Shown: positions 25,295 to 33,321 of the stretch, one piece after another | Numbering within the stretch: position 1 is the stretch's first letter | How the letters are laid out: each line of letters starts with the position of its first letter | Assembly: GCF_014640155.1 (NCBI RefSeq) | Contig: NZ_BMGK01000012.1 | Coordinates: 53,482 to 86,802, forward strand | Length of the DNA: 33,321 bases | Direction: 5' to 3' | From: Planktosalinus lacus | GTDB taxonomy: Bacteria > Bacteroidota > Bacteroidia > Flavobacteriales > Flavobacteriaceae | Notes under the pieces: generated by a model | Seen by the model: the letters and a program-made list of their open reading frames with translations, nothing else | Database searches by the model: none | What the model was told of the DNA's origin: nothing | Made by a program: the position numbers and the translations under genes

Positions 25295-25873
25295 TTATGA
25301 ACAAATACAAGTTTCGTCTATTTTTATTTTTTTTAAACATTTTTCACATCTTTTTGCAATCACTTTTGCCGGATTTCCAACAGCAATTGAGTAAGCGGGA
25401 ATGTCTTTTGTAACAATAGATCCTGCACCAATAATTGAAAAATCTCCAATTTCAATTTCTGGAAGTAATACACAATTTGAAGCTATCCAAACATTATATC
25501 CAATTTTTAGAGGCTTAGCTCTTATATGCGCGGTTAAATTTTTGTAGGCATGATTTGCACTTATGAAACTGCAATTATAAGACCAGATAGTACCTTCACC
25601 GATTTCTATACCATTAATGGCTTGATAATAGCAGCCACCAGAAGTTGCAAACGACAAGTGAACCGTGTTTTTTCCATTGGAAATAATCTTAACTTTATTA
25701 GGAGAGTTTATTCTAGATGTAAAATGAATCAAATATTTTCCTCTATTTAAAAAGAACAAATACTTACAAATCATATTAAGAGAGTATGTGCCATAGCCAC
25801 AAGCATACAATCTTTTTTCTAAAAAATTGTTTACAAATGGTATAAATTTAAAAAACCTAACAAGTTTAATCAT
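25295..25873 (-). CDS. Hexapeptide-repeat O-acetyltransferase (WcaF/Maa-like) with Cys-rich tail
   Basis: 192 aa. A left-handed beta-helix from about residue 85 (IEIGEGTIWSYNCSFISANHAY, then IGYNVWIASNCVLLPEIEIGDFSIIGAGSIVTKDI and AVGNPAKVI); H108 in ANHAY is the catalytic His. It probably O-acetylates the glycan with acetyl-CoA. Odd: the tail carries four Cys as C176-x-x-C179 and C189-x-C191, looking like a small metal site or redox cluster beyond the usual end at NPAKVI. Very AT-rich. Confidence 0.83.
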   Translation of the reverse strand: MIKLVRFFKFIPFVNNFLEKRLYACGYGTYSLNMICKYLFFLNRGKYLIHFTSRINSPNKVKIISNGKNTVHLSFATSGGCYYQAINGIEIGEGTIWSYNCSFISANHAYKNLTAHIRAKPLKIGYNVWIASNCVLLPEIEIGDFSIIGAGSIVTKDIPAYSIAVGNPAKVIAKRCEKCLKKIKIDETCICS

Positions 25874-25907
25874 AAAAAAAATTATGCTTTTTTTAAACTA
25901 AAGAATA

Positions 25908-27470
25908 TTAATTTATTAAATCATTTTGTTCTTTAATAATCCACTCAGCCAATAGTTCAAAATGATCTGAAATGTTTAAACCTAATTCCTTATTCATTTC
26001 ATCGAGTAAGGGTTTATAAGGCAGGCCAATAAATTTATTTTTTGGCTTTGATCGAGTTTCACGTAAAGTATTTATTAAAACTTGAGGGGTATAAGGCAAT
26101 AATATTTTTTTTAAAGTTGCTTTTTTTCTTTTTCTTTTAGCTTCTGGAATAAAATCTATATCTAATTCTTTGAAAAAAAGTTCAAATATTTCCCTTTTAT
26201 AAAATTTGGCATTTAATTTTAGATTAAAGGGAAGGCATCTAAAAAAGCTTGATATTTCTTGATCCCATAAAATCATTCTATGTTCGTAACCAAAAAACTC
26301 ATAATTTCTTACCGAATTTACAACGTACTTTGCTTGGCGCTCTTTAATGTTATAGTTATCTATCAAAGAATAGGATAGTTTATTTTTATTGTAATATTTT
26401 TTCAAATGTTTTTCAATAGTTTTATCTGATTTATATTTTTTTAGTACAAAATGTCTTTTGGTTATTTGTTTGGTAAACTCTCTTTCATTATATATGTAAA
26501 TATCACTAGGGTAGAGATAGTCACCTACTAGCATATCACCTGAATGTCCAGGAGCGAATATAGAATCTTTTGGTATTAGATTTTTATTTTTCATTTCTCT
26601 TACAAAAAAATAATCCTGAAGTACAACAAGAGAAGTATTATTGTAACTGAATTTTATAAACTCTTTAAATTCATCATCGTATAAATAGTCAGAGGTTACG
26701 TATGTTTTATCCGTTTCAAATAACAGCCACTTATATCCCAATTTTTCTGCAACTCTTTTTGAAATTTGTACTTCATCATTGTTTTTATTACCATAAGTAA
26801 AACAAATTACATTTTTATATTTTTCTTTGTACAAAAGTGACACAACTAGTCTTGAATCATAACCACCACTTAAAGGGACTATAATTGTGCGACCTGAAGC
26901 ACTTTTAATGAGCCTTTGTGTTGCGTTTTTTATTACATTTTCAAACATGTCCTTTAATAATGAAACATTCTTAAATATTTCATTGGTTCCAACAGAAAAA
27001 CTGTCATAAATCATACTATTTATTTCACCATCAAAACAAACACATTCACCTGCTTGCAGTTGATTTACTTCATTTAAGATAGTTTTTTTGCCTAAAACAT
27101 AACGCATACCTAAAAACTGTTTACTAGAATTAGAATCTTTAACGATATCCTTAAAGCTATCTGTGAATGTGTTGTCCGTCACCAATATTGATTGTTTTTG
27201 TATATGGTAAAAGAGTGGAAATGTTCTGGTTGGATCTACAGCAGCATATAGGGTAGCTTCTTTTTGAAAAACTATACTGAACAAACCTTTAAATGACTTT
27301 AATAAATTTTCAAAATCAAGTAAAGAATTTATGGAATTCAATAAAGATTCCAGTTCATCGATATTCAATATTTCTCCCTTATAAAAAATGTATCCTTTAT
27401 AATAGAGATTTTCCTTACTGTACCACTTAAATCCATAATTATAATTAAGTAATATTTTTTGTTCTTTCAT
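25908..27470 (-). CDS. Asparagine-synthetase-like protein without the glutaminase Cys
   Basis: 520 aa. The C-terminal half has the PP-loop SGGYDSRLVVSLL (residues 201-213) of the asparagine synthetase / beta-lactam synthetase family, plus FAPGHSGDMLVGDYLY. The N-terminal half is related to the Ntn glutaminase domain (FKGLFSIVF, LYAAVDPTRTFPLFYH), but residue 2 is Lys, not the catalytic Cys, so glutamine hydrolysis is unlikely; free ammonia or an amine on the glycan may be used instead. Family members in polysaccharide loci are proposed to amidate a uronic acid or amino-sugar carboxylate. Here the locus makes a mannuronic acid derivative, which would be a fitting substrate. Function inferred only. 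Confidence 0.82.
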   Translation of the reverse strand: MKEQKILLNYNYGFKWYSKENLYYKGYIFYKGEILNIDELESLLNSINSLLDFENLLKSFKGLFSIVFQKEATLYAAVDPTRTFPLFYHIQKQSILVTDNTFTDSFKDIVKDSNSSKQFLGMRYVLGKKTILNEVNQLQAGECVCFDGEINSMIYDSFSVGTNEIFKNVSLLKDMFENVIKNATQRLIKSASGRTIIVPLSGGYDSRLVVSLLYKEKYKNVICFTYGNKNNDEVQISKRVAEKLGYKWLLFETDKTYVTSDYLYDDEFKEFIKFSYNNTSLVVLQDYFFVREMKNKNLIPKDSIFAPGHSGDMLVGDYLYPSDIYIYNEREFTKQITKRHFVLKKYKSDKTIEKHLKKYYNKNKLSYSLIDNYNIKERQAKYVVNSVRNYEFFGYEHRMILWDQEISSFFRCLPFNLKLNAKFYKREIFELFFKELDIDFIPEAKRKRKKATLKKILLPYTPQVLINTLRETRSKPKNKFIGLPYKPLLDEMNKELGLNISDHFELLAEWIIKEQNDLIN

Positions 27471-27482
27471 TTTAAATAATAT

Positions 27483-28754
27483 TTAATTTATTATTGATTC
27501 TTTGGCTATTTTTATTAGATAAAAGCCTAATATGACATTGAAAAAAACTCCAACAAGAGCATAACAGAGTATAGCCTTGTTAAATGTTAAACCGTAATAA
27601 AAGGGCAGCCAAAGTGCTATAAATCTGCTTATTAAAAGAAAACTTTCATAAAACAATAATACTTTCTGCTTATTTAATACTATTGTTAATGTTGATATGG
27701 GGCTATTAGCAATAACTAGAGCCTGCCAAAAACAAAGATATTTCATTATAGGAATTGCTTCTATCCATCCTTCGCCTAATAATAATGGAATTATATAAGG
27801 AATTATTAAATATGCTGTACCAAAAACTATTATTCCAAAAAGCAACAAACCAAAATATACTTTTTTAACAAAAGAATACAACTCACTTGCTCGCTCATTA
27901 TAAATATCAGCAAATTTTTTGTAAAAAATCTGACTCAATGACCCTGATATAAGTTGGGATGGTATTGAAATAATTTTGGCGCCTACAGCGAAAAAACCTA
28001 ATGGTGTCGCTCCGTAAAAACCAAGTAGAACTAGTGAAGGAATATTATTTGATATTGTATTTACAAGGGCGTTTGAGCTTGTATATTGAACAATATCTTT
28101 ATACTTTTTTAAAGATAATTTATATAATTGTTTTGAATAGCCAACATAATTTATTTTAAATTTAGACTTTAAAAAAATATTTAATAAAATATAACTAAAA
28201 AAATGTCCTATTATTAATGAAATAGAATTGTTGAAAGTATAGAATAACAAAAGTGAAACCAAGAAAAATGACGTTGGTAATATTAACCTAGATATTGATA
28301 AACTCTTAAATTTATCTTGACTAACTAGTACACTTTGACTGGTGTTAGACAAGGCAACTAGAATGCTGCCAAGCAACACAAGTAAAAATAACAGAGAACC
28401 AGTAATACCAAAAACTAAATCTAAAAAATCAAGACCAGCTAAAAGAAAAACAAAATATATAAAAATCAGAATACAGCTTATTACTACAATATTGGTAATT
28501 GTTGCAAGAAAAAGAGTGTTTTTAATTTTAGAAGATTTTGGTAATACTATTGCCGTTTCTAATTTTAAAGTTAAAAATATACTTAAAATAACCAATATAG
28601 ACCTATACGTTGCGTGATATCCAAATATATCTGGAGAAAAAAATCTTGAGAGTATTGGTATAGTCAAAATCGCAATTACTTGCATCCCCACAGTACTTAA
28701 AATCATATAATATGAGTTTCTCATAAAATTAGATTTTAAGTAATGCTGAATCAT
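27483..28754 (-). CDS. Wzx-type polysaccharide flippase
   Basis: 423 aa from the ATG at 28754 (MIQHYLKSNFMRNSYYMIL); a TTG nine codons upstream is possible. About twelve to fourteen membrane helices throughout; the N-terminal half contains VIAILTIPILSRFFSPDIFGYHATY, typical of the MATE/PST exporter superfamily (Wzx). It flips the undecaprenyl-linked repeat unit to the periplasmic side, so the EpsG-like protein can polymerise it. The DNA is strongly AT-rich, as in the neighbouring genes from 21.2 to 28.8 kb. Confidence 0.87.
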   Translation of the reverse strand: MIQHYLKSNFMRNSYYMILSTVGMQVIAILTIPILSRFFSPDIFGYHATYRSILVILSIFLTLKLETAIVLPKSSKIKNTLFLATITNIVVISCILIFIYFVFLLAGLDFLDLVFGITGSLLFLLVLLGSILVALSNTSQSVLVSQDKFKSLSISRLILPTSFFLVSLLLFYTFNNSISLIIGHFFSYILLNIFLKSKFKINYVGYSKQLYKLSLKKYKDIVQYTSSNALVNTISNNIPSLVLLGFYGATPLGFFAVGAKIISIPSQLISGSLSQIFYKKFADIYNERASELYSFVKKVYFGLLLFGIIVFGTAYLIIPYIIPLLLGEGWIEAIPIMKYLCFWQALVIANSPISTLTIVLNKQKVLLFYESFLLISRFIALWLPFYYGLTFNKAILCYALVGVFFNVILGFYLIKIAKESIIN

Positions 28755-28807
28755 CAACGTTATTTTTTGAATGTTATACAAACTAAAAAAATTAAGCTAA
28801 TTGAGTT

Positions 28808-29892
28808 TTATAAATACTTAATTATATGACTTATAATCAAGCTACTAGCCTTTCCATCACCATAAAAGTGATTCTCAAAGTTTGGTTTTAACTGTTTGGC
28901 TTCATTAAAAGCTTTGATAATTTTAGACTCAGAAGCACCTACCAGCTGATTCACCCCGTTATCAACCAATTCAACCCACTCTGTTTCTTCTCTCAAGGTG
29001 ATGCAGTATTTTTTTGAGAAATAAGCTTCTTTTTGTAACCCGCCACTATCGGTCATTACCAGTTGACAATGGTTTAGTAAATACAACATCTCCAAATAAC
29101 CCACAGGTGGCACCAATTGCACCCTATCAGAAATTTCAACATTATTCTTTTCCAAAATATTTTTTGTCCTTGGATGAATGGGCAAAACCACCGGTATTTC
29201 AGTAACTATAGTATTAAAAGCCGAAAATATTTCTTTTAGGTTATTGATATCATCTGTATTTTCTGCCCGGTGAACTGTTGCCAATATAAAATTCTCAGGT
29301 AATTCAAAAGTGGGCTCTTTTGCCATTTTGGAAAAATGCAAAGTCGTATCATACATGACATCACCCACATTCAAAACTTTTGATTTAAAATTATCAAACC
29401 CTTCTTTTTGAAGATTTTTAACAGCTGTTTCAGAAGGACAAAACAATAAAGTACTGATCCTATCGGTCAATATTCTGTTGATTTCCTCCGGCATTTTCAT
29501 ATTAAAAGACCGCAAACCTGCTTCCACATGGGCGACTTTAATATGTAACTTGGAGGCAGCTAGGGCACCTGCTAAAGTGGAGTTGGTATCACCATACACC
29601 AAAACATAGTCTGGTTCTTCATTAATAAGGATTTTTTCAACTTCTTCGAGCATTCTTCCTGTCATGGCCCCATGTCCTAAACTATTGATGTTTAGCAAAT
29701 AGTCAGGTTTAGGTATTTTCATTTCATCAAAAAACACAGTACTCATATTTGGGTCAAAATGCTGTCCCGTATGAATTATCACTTCATTGATAGCTTCAAG
29801 TGGATTATTTTGATTGTGTGTCAAAATTGCATTACTTATTGCTGCAGCTTTTATAAATTGTGGCCTCGCGCCAATAATGGTTACAATTTTCA

Positions 29893-29893
<1 letters not shown>
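28808..29893 (-). CDS. wbpI: UDP-GlcNAc-type 2-epimerase, WbpI-like
   Basis: 361 aa, complete. Seen: TIIGARPQFIKAAAIS (residues 4-19), VIIHTGQHFDPNMS, LVYGDTNSTLAGALAASKL, AHVEAGLRSFNMKMPEEINR and LMTDSGGLQKEAYF, all signatures of non-hydrolysing NDP-sugar 2-epimerases. WecB makes UDP-ManNAc, WbpI makes UDP-ManNAc3NAcA from its gluco epimer. The neighbouring dehydrogenase, WbpB-like and WbpD-like genes favour WbpI. The start overlaps the WbpB-like stop by 1 nt. Confidence 0.87.
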
Positions 29894-31448
<1,555 letters not shown>

Positions 31449-31452
31449 AGTC

Positions 31453-32742
31453 TTATAATTTCATATCCGCTTCTTCCAACACCCCCTTTACGTCATACAC
31501 AATCGCTGTTTCCTTTTTCAAGGGCGTTAAGTCCAGGGTGAGAAACTCCTTATGAGCTACGCCGAGGACGATGGCGTCAAACGCGTTCCCTTCGACAAGC
31601 TCAGGGTAACTCTTTAGTCCGTATTCGTGCATGACTTCTTCGGGGTTGGCCAGTGGGTCGTAGATGGTGACGGTCACGCCGTAGTCTTGCAGGGCGTGTA
31701 TGACATCGACGATTTTGGTGTTGCGCACATCGGGGCAGTTTTCTTTGAAGGTGATGCCCAGCATGAGTACTTCGGCGCCTTTAATGGAAATGTCTTTTTG
31801 AATCATGGTCTTGACTACCTGGGCGGCGACGTATTCACCCATGGAGTCGTTGAGGCGGCGTCCTGCCAAAATGATCTCGGGGTGGTAGCCGTGTTCCTGT
31901 GCTTTTTGTGCTAAATAATAAGGGTCTACCCCTATGCAGTGTCCGCCTACGAGTCCCGGTTTGAAGGGCAGGAAGTTCCATTTGGTACCTGCGGCTTCGA
32001 GTACGGCCCGGGTATCGATGTTGAGGATATTGAATATTTTGGCGAGTTCGTTGACAAAAGCAATGTTGATATCGCGCTGGCTGTTTTCGATGACCTTGGC
32101 GGCTTCGGCTACTTTGATGCTGGGTGCGAGGTGGGTCCCGGCCGTAATGACGCTTTTGTACAAAGCATCTACCTGTAGCCCGATCTCGGGTGTCGAACCG
32201 GCGGTCACTTTTAAAATCTTATCGACGGTGTGTTCCTTGTCACCCGGGTTGATGCGCTCGGGCGAATAGCCCACAAAAAAGTCTTTGTTGAAGGTGAGTC
32301 CGCTCTCGCGTTCGAGTACGGGTACACACTCTTCCTCGGTCACCCCTGGATAGACGGTAGATTCATAGATGACGGTATCGCCTTTCTTCAAAATACTGCC
32401 CACGGCCTCGCTGGATTTGTACAGCGGTGTGAGGTCCGGCCGGTGGTGTTTGTCCACAGGCGTGGGCACCGTAATGATATAGACATTGGCATCCTGAATG
32501 TCAATGAGGTGGTGAGTACAGAAGAGTCCGTTGCCCATCATATCCTCCCGAAACGGGCATTTGTCAAGCATGACAGCCTGCAGGTCGGCATCTTCTACTT
32601 CGAGGGTACTGTCGTGGCCGCTTTGGAGTTGGTCGATGCGTTTTTGGTTGATGTCATAGCCCACAACGGGGTATTGAGTGGCAAAGAGTCTTGCGAGGGG
32701 AAGCCCGACATACCCCAGGCCAATAATGGCGATTTTATTCAT
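31453..32742 (-). CDS. tviB: UDP-GlcNAc 6-dehydrogenase, TviB/WbpO type
   Basis: 429 aa. Seen: [17 protein letters not shown] (residues 4-20) for NAD binding, [16 protein letters not shown] (126-141), [23 protein letters not shown] (209-231), and [12 protein letters not shown] with catalytic Cys at 269. The overall sequence closely follows Vi-antigen TviB. It oxidises C6 of UDP-GlcNAc to UDP-GlcNAcA with two NAD+. As first gene of the locus it opens the mannuronic-acid pathway. Its leader carries an attenuator-like hairpin. Odd: residues 380-385 (PELVEG) are encoded by a widespread DNA repeat motif. Codon use is more GC-rich than in the genes 21-29 kb. Confidence 0.9.
   Translation of the reverse strand: MNKIAIIGLGYVGLPLARLFATQYPVVGYDINQKRIDQLQSGHDSTLEVEDADLQAVMLDKCPFREDMMGNGLFCTHHLIDIQDANVYIITVPTPVDKHHRPDLTPLYKSSEAVGSILKKGDTVIYESTVYPGVTEEECVPVLERESGLTFNKDFFVGYSPERINPGDKEHTVDKILKVTAGSTPEIGLQVDALYKSVITAGTHLAPSIKVAEAAKVIENSQRDINIAFVNELAKIFNILNIDTRAVLEAAGTKWNFLPFKPGLVGGHCIGVDPYYLAQKAQEHGYHPEIILAGRRLNDSMGEYVAAQVVKTMIQKDISIKGAEVLMLGITFKENCPDVRNTKIVDVIHALQDYGVTVTIYDPLANPEEVMHEYGLKSYPELVEGNAFDAIVLGVAHKEFLTLDLTPLKKETAIVYDVKGVLEEADMKL
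31588..31606. repeat. Dispersed short repeat (CCCTTCGACAAGCTCAGGG) inside the dehydrogenase gene
   Basis: This 19-mer is the core of a short repeat scattered through many bacterial genomes, including Bacteroidota. On the minus strand it translates as PELVEG at residues 380-385, where TviB has an unrelated stretch of nearly the same length. It is therefore a local replacement rather than a long insertion. Confidence 0.65.
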
Positions 32743-32762
32743 AGGTTGATTGTCAATTAATT

Positions 32763-32833
32763 AAAAAAAATACCCCTACAGTTTAACGCCGGAAGCTACT
32801 GTTTGGTATGACCGGCTTTAAGTTTGTGAGGGG
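32763..32833 (-). terminator. Attenuator-like hairpin with U8 in the polysaccharide operon leader
   Basis: Arms 32773-32792 and 32812-32833 pair CCCCT with AGGGG, ACA with TGT, TTAA with TTAA-type bases, and GCCGG with CCGGC (about 18 pairs, 19-nt loop). On the minus strand the hairpin is followed by UA then eight U's (32770-32763), 20 nt before the dehydrogenase ATG. It has the form of an intrinsic terminator but lies between the putative promoter and the first gene. Confidence 0.65.
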
Positions 32834-32842
32834 ATATTGGTG

Positions 32843-32850
32843 CAAAGGTA
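32843..32850 (-). promoter_or_regulatory. Putative -7 element of the polysaccharide operon (TACCTTTG)
   Basis: On the minus strand TACCTTTG fits TAnnTTTG; only TTC is found near -33. Transcription from here would begin just before the attenuator-like hairpin and give a leader of about 95 nt. Confidence 0.4.
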
Positions 32851-32879
32851 TGAAATCTGTAACTATTGAAAAATTAATA

Positions 32880-33245
32880 GTGAAGGATGAAGAATTATAA
32901 AGTGATTGGTGGACTGGTGATTAGTGATTGGTGATTGGTGATTGGTGATTAGTGACTAGTGATTAGTTTTCTAACACTAATCCCTAATTACTAGTTACTA
33001 GTTACTAATAGATTCCCTCCTTCGGTAAACCTTCGGAGGGTGAAAGGTGGATGAATTAAAAATTAATAATGAAGAATTAAAAATGGTCAACCTATATCAG
33101 GGACGACAGTCAGTCTTAATACTTAATACTATTTTGGATTTTGGAATTTGGATTTTGGAATTTGGATTTTGGAATTTGGAATTTGGAATTTGGTACTTGG
33201 ATTTTGGAATTTGGAACTTTGTACGTCCCTGATATAGGTTGACCA
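32880..33245. repeat. Mosaic repeat island 5
   Basis: Gene-free. In order: GATTGGT/GATTAGT arrays (about 32900-32965), TTTTCTAACACTAATCCC and TTACTAG repeats (to 33010), a CCCTCC...GGAGGG hairpin, AATTAATAATGAAG, a TGGTCAACCT module at 33084, TAATACT and a long TTTGGAA array (33130-33215), then the inverse of the TGGTCAACCT module. The order is the same as at 13435-13800. Confidence 0.85.
33084..33245. mobile_element. MITE-like 162-bp unit with 22-bp perfect terminal inverted repeats
   Basis: 33084-33105 (TGGTCAACCT...CAGGGACG) is the exact reverse complement of 33224-33245 (CGTCCCTG...AGGTTGACCA). The interior is nearly all 7-bp TAATACT and TTTGGAA repeats. It has no coding capacity. Single copies of the left end occur at 13733, 14162 and 14458 and, decayed, at 9483, 10616, 10694 and 13631. 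Mobility is an inference. Confidence 0.5.
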
Positions 33246-33261
33246 CTTAGAGTCAATTTAT

Positions 33262-33321
33262 ATGAAAGCAAATGTAAAATTAATTAGTAAACATCGGAAG
33301 TATTCAGAAGAATTAAAAAAG
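33262..33321 (+). CDS. Probable IS3-type transposase subunit A, N-terminus only
   Basis: Starts with the ATG at 33262, 16 bp after the inverted repeat end, and stays open for 20 codons to the right edge: MKANVKLISKHRKYSEELKK. This basic start resembles the first helix of IS3-family OrfA (HTH) proteins of flavobacteria. Only 20 residues are visible, so the family call is tentative; a short regulatory HTH protein is the alternative. Confidence 0.45.
   Translation, partial: MKANVKLISKHRKYSEELKK

Noticed and set aside
32230-32760. 176-codon plus-strand frame antisense to the dehydrogenase gene
   Set aside because: The minus strand encodes a complete TviB-like enzyme with all motifs; the antisense frame shows no recognisable features.
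33047-33232. 61-codon plus-strand frame rich in FGIWNLE-like peptides
   Set aside because: A 7-bp repeat without stops gives a 7-residue peptide period in all frames; it reflects the DNA array, not a protein.

Overview
The window looks like chromosomal DNA from a member of the Bacteroidota, most likely a marine or soil flavobacterium. The evidence is a C-terminal type IX secretion (T9SS) sorting tail on a secreted hydrolase, several promoters of the Bacteroidota type (TTG, 18-nt spacer, TAnnTTTG), membrane-anchored TPR regulators with LuxR-like HTH tails, and a secreted HYR-repeat protein. No rRNA, tRNA, CRISPR array or complete insertion sequence was seen.

Layout. (1) 1-4252, minus strand: the first 1360 codons of a giant secreted protein (signal peptide, P-type domain, ten HYR repeats of about 92 aa) preceded by a 51-aa membrane peptide; a TPR/LuxR-type regulator lies upstream at 4385-6088. 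(2) 6462-9105, plus strand: acyl-CoA thioesterase, SRAP/YedK-type DNA-damage protein, secreted serine hydrolase with a T9SS tail. (3) 9106-17152: a repeat-rich accessory zone holding a higBA toxin-antitoxin pair, a TPR histidine kinase with its response regulator, and a three-gene HipBST-type kinase toxin system. The gaps are filled by mosaic islands of 7- and 8-bp tandem repeats, hairpins and long direct repeats. (4) 17153-32742, minus strand: a surface polysaccharide locus. From upstream to downstream it encodes a UDP-GlcNAc 6-dehydrogenase (TviB-like), WbpD-, WbpB- and WbpI-like enzymes of the diacetamido-mannuronic acid pathway, a Wzx flippase, an asparagine-synthetase-like protein, an O-acetyltransferase, a glycosyltransferase, an EpsG-like polymerase, a CapK-like adenylate-forming enzyme, another glycosyltransferase, an initiating sugar-phosphate transferase (PglC type) and a PglD/NeuD-type acetyltransferase. 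An AAA ATPase cassette sits between copies of the 5' end of the sugar transferase gene. (5) 32743-33321: a leader with an attenuator-like hairpin, another repeat island that ends in a perfect inverted repeat, and the first 20 codons of a probable IS3-type transposase subunit.

How it fits together. The locus builds a nucleotide sugar (UDP-ManNAc3NAcA type), assembles a lipid-linked repeat unit, flips it and polymerises it. Two steps that normally need a PLP aminotransferase (WbpE in one branch, PglE in the other) have no such gene here. The most unusual signal is the family of intergenic islands. Unrelated short motifs share a 7-bp period, the modules recur in the same order and orientation, higBA lies between 233-bp near-identical copies, and one island is bounded by 22-bp perfect inverted repeats. 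Related palindromic elements also seem to have entered coding sequence in frame.
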